A program made the translations under genes and the position numbers. Positions 6,745 through 13,704 of a stretch of DNA of 26,439 nt are shown here, piece after piece. This DNA is from CAMLHP01 sp035712285 (GTDB lineage Bacteria; Gemmatimonadota; Gemmatimonadetes; Gemmatimonadales; GWC2-71-9), in assembly GCA_035712285.1 (NCBI GenBank), contig DASTBA010000007.1:1-26439 (forward strand). Reading direction: 5' to 3'. Every line of letters begins with the position of its first letter. The stretch's first letter is position 1. The notes under the pieces were generated by a model. That model did no database searches. It was not told the origin of the DNA and was given only the letters and a program-made list of their open reading frames with translations.

Positions 6745-7425
6745 ATGGCACGTAAGTCCAGTCTTCGCACCGTCGTGGATGCGCGGGGCTTTCGGCGCCG
6801 GCTGCTGCGCTGGTTCCGGCGGCACGGGCGGGATCTCCCCTGGCGCCGCACCCGGAATCCCTATCACGTCCTGGTGTCCGAGGTCATGCTGCAGCAGACC
6901 CAGGTCTCGCGGGTGGAGCAGTTCTATCCGCGGTTCCTCGATGCCTTCCCCACCCTGCACGATCTGGCCGATGCACCACCCCGCGCCGTCCGCGAACACT
7001 GGGAAGGACTCGGCTATTACCGCCGCGCCGCCAATCTGCACCGACTGGCCCGGACGGTGGTGGCCGAGCGGGATGGCGTGATGCCCGACGATCCCGCCGA
7101 GCTCGTCACCCTCCCGGGGGTGGGGCGCTACACCGCCGGCGCGGTTGCCAGCTTTGCGTTCGAGCGCAGGGCGGCCGCCGTGGACACCAACGTGGCTCGC
7201 GTCATCCGTCGCGCCTTTCACCCCCGGTCGCCCTCGCCCGGGCGCATCTGGGCCACCGCCGAGGCGATCCTCCCGCGCCGGGGCAGGGATGCGTGGACGT
7301 TCAACCAGGCCATCATGGAGCTGGGTGCGCTGGTCTGCACCGCACGGGTGGCGAAATGCGGCGAATGTCCGGTGCGAGCGGTCTGCAAGACGGCCAGGCG
7401 AGTCGGTGGCTCGGCTGATGGGTAG
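6745..7425 (+). CDS. mutY: Adenine DNA glycosylase MutY, short form
   Basis: The 226-residue product removes adenine mispaired with 8-oxoguanine or guanine in base-excision repair. Visible are the catalytic Glu46 in S-E-V-M-L-Q-Q-T-Q-V, the helix-hairpin-helix L-P-G-V-G-R-Y-T-A (123-131), catalytic Asp147 in V-D-T-N-V, and the iron-sulfur ligands Cys198, Cys205, Cys208 and Cys214 with the C-x6-C-x2-C-x5-C spacing. E. coli MutY has about 350 residues. This one stops twelve residues after the last cysteine and lacks the C-terminal NUDIX-like domain that recognises 8-oxoguanine. The frame is open upstream, but ATG 6745 begins where family members begin. It is divergent from mlaE. Confidence 0.93.
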   Translation: MARKSSLRTVVDARGFRRRLLRWFRRHGRDLPWRRTRNPYHVLVSEVMLQQTQVSRVEQFYPRFLDAFPTLHDLADAPPRAVREHWEGLGYYRRAANLHRLARTVVAERDGVMPDDPAELVTLPGVGRYTAGAVASFAFERRAAAVDTNVARVIRRAFHPRSPSPGRIWATAEAILPRRGRDAWTFNQAIMELGALVCTARVAKCGECPVRAVCKTARRVGGSADG

Positions 7426-7523
7426 GCGGTTGTCGCGCTGAGGCCGCGGCACGGCCGAAGAGGCCGGAGTCCCGTCGGATCCCCCGCTGTGCACATCCCT
7501 GCCCGCTCCGCGTCCACCCGGGC

Positions 7524-8372
7524 ATGACAGGTTCCTCCACGGACCCCGCGCTCTGGGGCATGACACGCACGAGGTCCATCGCCGGCTTCGTCATCACCGA
7601 ACTCACCCAGCCGCCCCACCGTCGGCTGCCGTGGCATGTGCACACCCATGCGAGCGTCTGCTTCGTGCTCGCGGGGCAGTACACTGAGCGCGTGGGCGCC
7701 CGGGAATGGGAATGCCCCCGGCACTCGCTGGTCCTCAAGCCACCCGGCGAGCGCCACGCCGATGAGTTCGGCTCGCGAGGGGGCACCTGTCTCCTGATCG
7801 AGATCTCCCCCGATCGGCTGGCCATGATCGACCAGCCCTCCACCATTACCACGCAGCCCGGCCTGGTTCGCAACCCCAGGCTCGCCGCGCTCGGCCATCG
7901 GGTGCACGGCGAATTCTCCGCCGAAGATCCCTGGTCGGCGCTGGTCGTGGAGGGGCTGATGCTCGAGATCCTGGGTGAGGGAGCCCGCGCGTGCGGCGGC
8001 CCGCGGACACGTGGAAAGCCGGCGTGGCTGCGGCGGGCCCTCGAACTGATCCATGACGGCTACGCGGAGCCGCTCACCCTGTCGTTCGTGGCCCGCGAGG
8101 TGGGGGTGCATCCGGCGCACCTCGCGCGCACCTTCCGGCAGCAGGAGGGCGTGTCGATCGGGGAGTATGTCCGCCGCTTGCGCATCGAACGCGCCACCGG
8201 GGAACTGGCCGGAAGCAGCGCGTCCATTGCCGGGATCGGCCTGCGTGCCGGCTTCTTCGACCAGAGCCACTTCTCGAGGGTCTTCCGCCAGCACACCGGC
8301 ATGAGTCCGGCGCAGTTCCGCACCGCCAGTTGCCGGCGCAACGCCGGTACCGGCACGCAACGTCCGTCCTAG
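7524..8372 (+). CDS. AraC-family transcriptional regulator with cupin domain
   Basis: The 282-residue protein joins an N-terminal cupin-like sensing domain (about 30-110; W-H-V-H-T-H-A-S-V-C-F-V-L-A-G-Q-Y and L-K-P-P-G-E-R-H-A-D) to a C-terminal AraC double helix-turn-helix (about 175-275). In the latter, L-S-F-V-A-R-E-V-G-V-H-P-A-H-L-A-R-T-F-R is the first HTH, and G-F-F-D-Q-S-H-F-S-R-V-F-R-Q-H-T-G plus S-P-A-Q-F-R the second with the family signature. The His-rich cupin may bind a small ligand or metal. Start choice between 7524 and ATG 7560 is uncertain, as neither has a clear ribosome-binding site. A direct repeat overlapping its stop codon may be its binding site. Confidence 0.92.
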   Translation: MTGSSTDPALWGMTRTRSIAGFVITELTQPPHRRLPWHVHTHASVCFVLAGQYTERVGAREWECPRHSLVLKPPGERHADEFGSRGGTCLLIEISPDRLAMIDQPSTITTQPGLVRNPRLAALGHRVHGEFSAEDPWSALVVEGLMLEILGEGARACGGPRTRGKPAWLRRALELIHDGYAEPLTLSFVAREVGVHPAHLARTFRQQEGVSIGEYVRRLRIERATGELAGSSASIAGIGLRAGFFDQSHFSRVFRQHTGMSPAQFRTASCRRNAGTGTQRPS

Positions 8373-8403
8373 ATCGGCCCCGCGATCTGTCCTAGACTGG
8401 TCC
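8366..8403 (+). promoter_or_regulatory. Direct repeat, candidate AraC-type operator
   Basis: GTCCTAGATCGGCCC (8366-8380) and GTCCTAGACTGGTCC (8389-8403) match at 12 of 15 positions with a 23-base period, about two helical turns. AraC proteins commonly bind direct half-sites about 21 bases apart. The first copy covers the regulator's TAG stop, and the second contains a -10-like TAGACT (8393-8398) ahead of the gene at 8441. Function is inferred. Confidence 0.4.
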
Positions 8404-8440
8404 CACGCCGCGCTGTACCTGTCCCGGCGGGGAGGCGGGA

Positions 8441-8989
8441 ATGTTTCGAGGACCTGGAATCTGGCTCCTGCTGTGCGCCACCATTGCCTGGCAGCCAGCC
8501 CACGGATTGCTCCAGGAGCGGGATGGCTCGCACGACTTCGATTTCGAGATCGGCACCTGGAAGACGCACCTGTCCCGGCTGGAGCGCCCGCTGAGCGGGT
8601 CCACGAAGTGGCTTGCGTACGAGGGCACGTCGGTGGTCCGCAAGATCTGGGACGGCAAGGCCAACCTGGTCGAGCTGGTGGCCGACGGCCCGGCCGGCCA
8701 CCTCGAAGTGCTGTCGCTGCGCCTGTACAATCCCGAGTCGCGGCAGTGGAGCCTCCATTCAGCCAGCAGCCGGACCGGCGTGCTGAGCGTGCCCACCATC
8801 GGCCAATTCATCAACGGGCGGGGCGAGTTCTACGACCAGGAGCTCTTCAACGGGCGGGCGATCCTGGTCCGCAACGTCTGGTCGGACATCACGCCGGTGT
8901 CCTGCCGGTTCGAACAGGCCTTCTCCGTTGACGGCGGCAGGACCTGGGAGACGAACTGGATTGCCATTGACAGCCTGGTGAGGCGGTGA
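8441..8989 (+). CDS. Secreted conserved protein, unknown function
   Basis: The 182-residue protein starts at ATG 8441, just after a strong GGGGAGG ribosome-binding site. The N-terminal hydrophobic stretch (G-I-W-L-L-L-C-A-T-I-A-W) is a signal peptide, with cleavage likely near A-H-G. The mature domain begins H-D-F-D-F-E-I-G-T-W-K-T-H-L and contains V-W/I-W-D-G-K-A-N-L, L-R-L-Y-N-P, G-R-G-E-F-Y and E-Q-A-F-S-V-D-G-G-R-T-W-E. This pattern resembles DUF1579-like beta-barrel proteins of unknown role; the exact family is not certain. A candidate regulator site and -10 sequence lie upstream, and an RCC1-repeat lipoprotein gene follows after seven bases, so the two are probably one operon under the AraC-type regulator. 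Confidence 0.85.
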   Translation: MFRGPGIWLLLCATIAWQPAHGLLQERDGSHDFDFEIGTWKTHLSRLERPLSGSTKWLAYEGTSVVRKIWDGKANLVELVADGPAGHLEVLSLRLYNPESRQWSLHSASSRTGVLSVPTIGQFINGRGEFYDQELFNGRAILVRNVWSDITPVSCRFEQAFSVDGGRTWETNWIAIDSLVRR

Positions 8990-8996
8990 GAAAACC

Positions 8997-10169
8997 ATGC
9001 GACGACCCGAAGCACTCCTCCTCGTGGCTCTGGCGCTCGGATGCGCCGACGGCACGGGACCGTCCGGCTTCCCCGAAGCGGATGCCCTGGTGGCAAGTCC
9101 CCACCACATCTGCCATCTCGGCGCTGCCGGCGCGGCCTGCTGGGGCCAGGGCGACCTGGGCCAGCTGGGCACCGGCTCCGCCACATCGGCCGCCACCCCT
9201 GCACCGGTCGCCGGTACCGTGAGCTTCAAGGCCATTGTGACCGGCTACACCCACACCTGTGCGCTCGACATGGACGGGGGTGCCTGGTGCTGGGGCTCCG
9301 ACATCAACGGTGAGCTGGGGGCCGGCACGACGCCGGACCAGTCATGCCGCGGACTGCCCTGCCAGACGCGTCCGGTGAGAGTGGCGACCGGCGAACGCTT
9401 CACCCAGCTGGCCGCCGGTGACATGTTCACCTGCGGTCTCGCGACGTCCGGCACAGTCTTCTGCTGGGGCTACAACGACAAGGGCCAGCTCGGCACCACC
9501 GCGCGGATCGATACCTGCAACTCGCTCCCGTGCAGCCGGACGCCGACCGCATCTGGCGGCACGAGGACCTATGCCCGCATCACCGCCGGCCGTTCCAGTG
9601 TCTGCGCGCTCACCAGCCGGGGAGAAACCTGGTGCTGGGGCTACGACGGGATCTCCGTAGTGGGCTCGCACGCCCATAACTACTCCGCCGTGCCCTGGCT
9701 CAACAGCGACTCCCTCGCCTTCGCGAGCGTCTCGTCCGGCAACTACCACAGCTGCGCACTGGAGGCGGACGGGACGGCCTGGTGCTGGGGCATTGACGCC
9801 CTCGGGGCAGGCCCGGAGGTCGGGGAAGCAGATCAGCCCGCCCCGGTTACCGGCAACTATCGCTTCCGTGAGATCCGCGCCGGTACGGTGGCGACCTGCG
9901 CTCTCGATACCCACGGTCAGGCGTTCTGCTGGGGCATCAATGCCGACGGCGCGGTGGGCGTGGAGCCCATCGGATCCACGGTCTTCTTCGACTCCCCGCA
10001 GCCGGTGGCGACGAGTCTCCGCTTCATCCATCTCGGTGGCGGCGGCGGCACGTTCTGCGGCACCACGTCGAACGGTTCGGTGGCCTGCTGGGGTCGCGGC
10101 ACCGATGGCCAACTGCTGAATGGCGGCACGAACAGCAGCGCACCGGTGATGCTGGGGCTGGACAACTAG
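8997..10169 (+). CDS. RCC1-repeat lipoprotein (seven-bladed propeller), copy 1
   Basis: The 390-residue protein has a lipoprotein signal (L-L-L-V-A-L-A-L-G-C, Cys16) followed by A-D-G-T-G-P-S-G. It then carries seven RCC1-type repeats. Each has a pair of cysteines in the pattern C-x-L-x-x-x-G-x-x-x-C-W-G (for example H-T-C-A-L-D-M-D-G-G-A-W-C-W-G), and most end in a G-x-L-G turn. Seven repeats fit one closed seven-bladed beta-propeller, probably a binding surface on the cell envelope; RCC1-fold proteins bind partners rather than catalyse. Extra cysteine pairs in loops (D-Q-S-C-R-G-L-P-C-Q and D-T-C-N-S-L-P-C-S) interrupt repeats 2-3 and 3-4. It lies seven bases after the preceding secreted-protein gene. 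A close paralogue follows. Confidence 0.9.
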   Translation: MRRPEALLLVALALGCADGTGPSGFPEADALVASPHHICHLGAAGAACWGQGDLGQLGTGSATSAATPAPVAGTVSFKAIVTGYTHTCALDMDGGAWCWGSDINGELGAGTTPDQSCRGLPCQTRPVRVATGERFTQLAAGDMFTCGLATSGTVFCWGYNDKGQLGTTARIDTCNSLPCSRTPTASGGTRTYARITAGRSSVCALTSRGETWCWGYDGISVVGSHAHNYSAVPWLNSDSLAFASVSSGNYHSCALEADGTAWCWGIDALGAGPEVGEADQPAPVTGNYRFREIRAGTVATCALDTHGQAFCWGINADGAVGVEPIGSTVFFDSPQPVATSLRFIHLGGGGGTFCGTTSNGSVACWGRGTDGQLLNGGTNSSAPVMLGLDN

Positions 10170-10230
10170 GCGGGTCGGCGGCGGGGCGAGAGGATGTGCA
10201 TGCGCCGGTCCCTGTGCCGTCCCGCCTTCC

Positions 10231-11409
10231 ATGCCAACCTTTCGTGCCTTCGTGCTTTCGTGTGCGGTCCTGTCAGGCGCAGCCGGCTGCTCCGACTCCA
10301 CCGGCCCCTCCGGCTCACCCCCCGCTCAGACTCTCGCCATCGGCGGCGGGCACATCTGCCGCATCGTCAGTTCCACCACCTCCTGCTGGGGCGGTGGTGC
10401 GCTTGGCCAGCTCGGCATCGACGCCACCCCTGCCGACACCACGCCGGTGATACTCGACGCGCCGGCCTTCACCAGCATCGCCGCCGGCGAGACCCACACC
10501 TGTGCCCTCGATGCCGCCGGGCAGGCCTGGTGCTGGGGCTCCAATCGCGATGGCGAACTGGGCACCGGTACGCTCGTCAATGACTCCTGCGGCGGGACCC
10601 CCTGCCAGCGGCACCCGGTGCAGGTGGCGACCACGGCCCGGTTCACGGCTCTCGCCGCCGGAAGCTTCTTCACCTGCGGCCTCACCGAGAGCCATGCCCT
10701 GATGTGCTGGGGCGTGAATGATGCGGGCCAACTCGCGACCACCGCCGACACCAACCGATGCGAGGCAGTCCGCTGCAGCCTGACGCCGTTGCCGACGTCC
10801 GCAGCGCACCCCTTCGTCCAGATCGTTGCCGGCCGAAAGCATGCCTGCGGGCTCACCACCGACGGTCAGGCCTGGTGCTGGGGGTTTGAGGCGATCTCGG
10901 AAACGGGAACGCATCTCACCCGGGCCCGGTTCAGCCCAGAGCAGGTCAGCCAGAGCGGGACGCTCCGCTTCCGCGCCATCTCCGCCGGCGGTTACCACAG
11001 CTGCGCGATCGCCGAGGCGGGCACGGCGTGGTGCTGGGGGCTGGATGCGATGGGTGCCGGGACCGACACCTTGGAGTCCCCGGATCCGGTTCGGGTTGCG
11101 GGCAGCACAACCTTTCGGCAGATCCAGTCGGGCCGGCTTACGTCGTGCGCGCTGGATCAGGATGGCAAGACATACTGCTGGGGAGCCAACAGCGATGGGT
11201 CGGTGGGCGTCGAACCGATCGGCTCGGCGGTGCGCTTCGATGTCCCGGTAGCGGCCGGCGGATCCCTGCGCTTCCAGTCGCTCATCGGCGGCTCCGGCAA
11301 CTACTGTGGCACCACCAGTGAAGGACGCACGCTCTGCTGGGGCCGTGGCGACGAGAACCAGCTGCTCAACAACCACGCCGACGCAGCAACCCCCACCCCC
11401 TTGCCGTAA
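10231..11409 (+). CDS. RCC1-repeat lipoprotein (seven-bladed propeller), copy 2
   Basis: The 392-residue protein is a tandem paralogue of the preceding gene. It has a lipoprotein signal (V-L-S-G-A-A-G-C, Cys20, then S-D-S-T-G-P-S-G) and the same seven C-x-L...C-W-G repeats. The loop cysteine pairs sit in the same places (D-S-C-G-G-T-P-C-Q and N-R-C-E-A-V-R-C-S). The stretch near G-S-V-G-V-E-P-I-G-S is almost identical in both copies. ATG 10231 has no ribosome-binding site. Its signal-peptide codons 3-11 are built from an 8-bp tandem repeat, while a GAGAGG sits before ATG 10194 in another frame. This suggests the 5' end was remodelled. Function is unknown; binding at the cell surface is inferred from fold. 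Confidence 0.9.
   Translation: MPTFRAFVLSCAVLSGAAGCSDSTGPSGSPPAQTLAIGGGHICRIVSSTTSCWGGGALGQLGIDATPADTTPVILDAPAFTSIAAGETHTCALDAAGQAWCWGSNRDGELGTGTLVNDSCGGTPCQRHPVQVATTARFTALAAGSFFTCGLTESHALMCWGVNDAGQLATTADTNRCEAVRCSLTPLPTSAAHPFVQIVAGRKHACGLTTDGQAWCWGFEAISETGTHLTRARFSPEQVSQSGTLRFRAISAGGYHSCAIAEAGTAWCWGLDAMGAGTDTLESPDPVRVAGSTTFRQIQSGRLTSCALDQDGKTYCWGANSDGSVGVEPIGSAVRFDVPVAAGGSLRFQSLIGGSGNYCGTTSEGRTLCWGRGDENQLLNNHADAATPTPLP
10239..10262 (-). repeat. 8-bp tandem repeat (CACGAAAR), three units, inside a signal peptide
   Basis: On the plus strand the units are CTTTCGTG, CCTTCGTG and CTTTCGTG, the reverse complement of the repeat at 153-176. They encode most of F-R-A-F-V-L-S, the start of the hydrophobic core of the RCC1 copy 2 signal peptide. 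Twenty-four bases keep the frame. Confidence 0.75.
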
Positions 11410-11450
11410 GGGCGCACGGCTGTGCGCCCTTCGCACGGCTGTGCGCCCTC
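11410..11450. repeat. Tandem 19-bp palindromic repeat, possible terminator
   Basis: Directly after the RCC1 copy 2 stop codon, GGGCGCAC-ggct-GTGCGCCC (11410-11429) forms a perfect 8-bp hairpin. The 19-base unit 11413-11431 is repeated at 11432-11450 with one difference, and the second unit keeps a 5-bp version of the hairpin. The region lies between convergent genes and could end transcription from either side, but there is no U-tract. The rest of the gap to 11480 shows nothing further. Confidence 0.55.
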
Positions 11451-11480
11451 AACACAGCAGGCCCCCGCTGCAGCGCGTCC

Positions 11481-11930
11481 CTACCTGAGCGCTGCCGCCA
11501 CCAGCGCCAGCAGCGCCAGCACGCCGGCCACCGATGACACGATCCGCTGCCGCAGGCGAAGCTCGTCGAACATCGCCGCGTGCGGGCCCTCCGGATCGAG
11601 CCGGCTGATGCGGGTCGCGACCGGCAGCCCGCCGAGCAGCACCACCAGCGCCCCCAGGAGCCCGGCACCCTGCATCACCATGAGCCAGGGGCTCAGCGCC
11701 GTCACCATCGCGTTCATCATCCGGATGGTGAGTACCAGCCCGGAGAGGACCACCAGCACGGCGCCGGGCGCGATGATCCGCTTCTGGATCAGCGCCTGCG
11801 CCCGGGCCACCGCCCCGAGGCCGGCCCGTGTCTCCCGCTTGCCGGAGAGACCCGCGACCATGGCCGCAAACCCTCCACCCAGCCAGGCGATGAACCCGAG
11901 GAAATGCAGCAGCAGCCACACGCGGCTCAT
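11481..11930 (-). CDS. Small four-helix membrane protein (DUF2269/CopD-like)
   Basis: The 149-residue product starts at ATG 11930, which overlaps the DUF2203 stop codon by four bases (ATGA). It begins M-S-R-V-W-L-L-L-H-F-L-G-F-I-A-W-L-G-G-G, typical of the DUF2269/CopD-like family of predicted inner-membrane proteins with conserved histidines. Further hydrophobic segments are at about 48-68, 80-103 and 130-147, giving four helices. Q-K-R-I-I-A-P-G-A lies before helix 2. Function in this family is unknown; some relatives sit near copper or haem genes, but nothing here supports that role. The longer frame to 12002 runs into the DUF2203 gene and lacks its own signals. Confidence 0.75.
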   Translation of the reverse strand: MSRVWLLLHFLGFIAWLGGGFAAMVAGLSGKRETRAGLGAVARAQALIQKRIIAPGAVLVVLSGLVLTIRMMNAMVTALSPWLMVMQGAGLLGALVVLLGGLPVATRISRLDPEGPHAAMFDELRLRQRIVSSVAGVLALLALVAAALR

Positions 11931-12355
11931 CGGACCGGCTCCGAAAGAATGCCAGGATCGATCGGCCGCCGCCCGGCGAATCCGGTCTCCATCTCGTGCC
12001 ATGCGGTGATCCGGTCCTCGCCCAGCTGCCAGCAGAGATAGACCGGCTCGTCATTGCGAAGCGAGGGAAAATCCACCAGCCCCGATTCGAATCCCTTGAA
12101 CACGCATCCCACCTCTTCCAGTTCGTGCAGGTACCCGTCGATCCGCTCGGCCCGGCGGGCGACGTCTTCCCGTACCTGCACCATCTCCGCCGTCTCGCCG
12201 CCCGAGGCGTCGGCCGCCAGCGCAAGCGATTCATAGCGGCTCACCCCCGCACGCCAGACCGGGTGTTCCGCCACGAGGTCCGCCACGATCCGGCGGACCA
12301 GCGGCAGCGTGCGCTCCGCCTCTTCCAGCGTGAACAGCCGTGTCGCATTCGTCAT
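11927..12355 (-). CDS. DUF2203 family protein
   Basis: The 142-residue cytoplasmic protein begins R-L-F-T-L-E-E-A-E-R-T-L-P-L-V, the usual opening of DUF2203 proteins. A charged helical middle follows, then G-C-V-F-K-G-F-E-S-G-L-V-D-F-P-S, D-E-P-V-Y-L-C-W-Q-L-G-E and W-H-E-M-E-T-G-F-A-G-R-R-P, all family hallmarks. Its role is unknown in any organism I know of. The ATG lies one base after the patatin stop, and its own stop overlaps the next start, so it is the fourth gene of a translationally coupled string from nadE onward. Confidence 0.9.
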   Translation of the reverse strand: MTNATRLFTLEEAERTLPLVRRIVADLVAEHPVWRAGVSRYESLALAADASGGETAEMVQVREDVARRAERIDGYLHELEEVGCVFKGFESGLVDFPSLRNDEPVYLCWQLGEDRITAWHEMETGFAGRRPIDPGILSEPVR

Positions 12356-12356
12356 G

Positions 12357-13181
12357 TCAGCCGAGCCCCCCTTCCCGAAGCGCGGCGGCGGTGGCGCGAT
12401 ACCCTTCGTCCGCGTAGCGCCGCGCGTGATCCATCCGGAAGGTGGCGTTCTTCTCCACCCTCGGCCGTATGTAGAGGAGTCGCGGTCGGGACGGATCCTG
12501 TTCCCACCGCGCTACCTCCAGTGCACTGTTGGCCGCCATCAGGATGCCGGTGGCCTCGTTGTGCGCGCGCAGCAGCGAGGGATAGGGCGACGGTGCCGAG
12601 CCCAGCTCATCGAACCCCGGCCCGATGTCCACCGCCACCACCAGCTCCGGCTGGCCGGCCAGCGCCGGCTCCAGCGGCACCACGCCGCGAAGCCCCCCGT
12701 CAGCGAGCCGGCGTCCGCCGATGATGACCGGCGGAAAGAACACCGGCAGTGCGCAGGACGCCATGAGGGCATCCAGCAGCGGCGCATCGCTCCCGCCGTC
12801 ACCGAAGAGCACCAGCTCGCCGCTGTCCAGGTCCACGGCGGTCACGGTCAGCGGCAGGCGGAGATCGCCGAAGCGGCGCGCCGGCAGGTAGGTCTCGATT
12901 CCGCGCCGGAGCGGCTCGGGACGCATCAGCGCCTTGACGAAGATCCCCCCGAACGGCGCCAGCAGGCGCCGGGCGATCCCCCTGTTCCCCGCCTCGACCA
13001 TCCGTGCCAGCACGTCGTCCGCGGTGAGGCCGGCGCAGAAACCGGCGGCGATCACCGCCCCCATCGAGGTGCCGGTGTATCGCGCCGGCGCCAGGCCCGC
13101 CTCCGCCAGGGCTCGTACCGCCCCGACATGGGCCGCCGCCTTGGCTCCGCCTCCCGAGAGCGCCGCCACCACCCGCGTCAT
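12357..13181 (-). CDS. Patatin-like phospholipase (RssA-type)
   Basis: The 274-residue product is a patatin-family acyl hydrolase using a Ser-Asp dyad. S-G-G-G-A-K-A (9-15) is the oxyanion-hole loop, G-T-S-M-G (37-41) holds nucleophile Ser39, and L-A-D-G-G (159-163) holds Asp161. The fold and length match bacterial RssA/YchK-like proteins. These usually have G-G-G-x-K/R-G; here the last position is Ala15, a mild departure. There is no signal peptide, so it should act in the cytoplasm, on membrane lipid or lysophospholipid. Its ATG overlaps the thioesterase stop by four bases. The pairing of an acyl-CoA thioesterase with a lipid acyl hydrolase suggests a role in fatty-acyl turnover, which is an inference. 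Confidence 0.92.
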   Translation of the reverse strand: MTRVVAALSGGGAKAAAHVGAVRALAEAGLAPARYTGTSMGAVIAAGFCAGLTADDVLARMVEAGNRGIARRLLAPFGGIFVKALMRPEPLRRGIETYLPARRFGDLRLPLTVTAVDLDSGELVLFGDGGSDAPLLDALMASCALPVFFPPVIIGGRRLADGGLRGVVPLEPALAGQPELVVAVDIGPGFDELGSAPSPYPSLLRAHNEATGILMAANSALEVARWEQDPSRPRLLYIRPRVEKNATFRMDHARRYADEGYRATAAALREGGLG

Positions 13182-13642
13182 GGGCGCTTCATCCGCTCCC
13201 GGTGCTCCATCGCCGCGGTGAACCGCGCCCGCTCCTCCGCCGTTTCCGGAATCAGGCGCGGCACCCGCTTGGGCCTGCCGTCCTTGTCGATGGCGACGAA
13301 GACCACGTGCGCCGTGTGCGTGAGCCGCCGCTCTCCGCTCGTGATCGTCTCCGCATGCACGTCGACCGTGATGTCCATGCTCGAGTTGCCCACGAAATCC
13401 ACCGAGGCGGAGCAGGTCACCAGCTCGCCCAGGCGAATCCGCTCCTTGAAGTCCACCCGGTCAATGGCCGCCGTGACCGCCGGCCCGCCGGCATGGCGCA
13501 TCGCGGCGACCGCGGCCGCCTGGTCCACCAGCGCCATGAGGTCGCCGCCGAAGAGATCACCGAGCACGTTCTGCATGTGCGGCATCACGAAGGTCGTGAT
13601 CTCGCCGCGGGAATAGGACATGGGACGGGAATCAGGTGTCAT
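13178..13642 (-). CDS. Acyl-CoA thioesterase, hotdog fold (YciA/ACOT-like)
   Basis: The 154-residue product hydrolyses acyl-CoA to free acid and CoA. The hotdog motif is N-V-L-G-D-L-F-G-G-D-L-M-A-L-V-D-Q-A-A, with the Asp of V-D-Q as the likely catalytic residue. The second strand-helix has R-V-D-F-K-E-R-I-R-L-G-E-L-V and a later T-H-T-A-H-V-V-F-V-A. ATG 13642 is used, but ATG 13621 (M-S-Y-S-R-G-E) is equally possible because family members often begin near that point. No Shine-Dalgarno sequence is seen. The bases just upstream of 13642 are a 7-bp tandem repeat filling the gap to nadE. The stop overlaps the patatin start. Confidence 0.9.
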   Translation of the reverse strand: MTPDSRPMSYSRGEITTFVMPHMQNVLGDLFGGDLMALVDQAAAVAAMRHAGGPAVTAAIDRVDFKERIRLGELVTCSASVDFVGNSSMDITVDVHAETITSGERRLTHTAHVVFVAIDKDGRPKRVPRLIPETAEERARFTAAMEHRERMKRP

Positions 13643-13698
13643 GGTCACAGGTCACAAGTTGCGAGTCGCGAGTCACGAGTCGCAAGACTCGAGACCCG
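13643..13698 (-). repeat. 7-bp tandem repeat (GACTCGY-type), about eight degenerate units
   Basis: With a 7-base period on the plus strand the units include GGTCACA, GGTCACA, AGTTGCG, AGTCGCG, AGTCACG, AGTCGCA and two weaker ones. They occupy nearly the whole 62-base gap between the nadE stop and the thioesterase start and leave no room for an ordinary ribosome-binding site. The same heptamer occurs inside nadE at 14575-14616. Confidence 0.75.
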
Positions 13699-13704
13699 CG
13701 TCCC

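Noticed and set aside
10194..10583. Frame starting at ATG 10194 with GAGAGG upstream as the true start of RCC1 copy 2
   Set aside because: It is in a different frame from the RCC1 repeats and becomes Arg/His-rich. It may be a relic of an older start but cannot encode the propeller without a frameshift.
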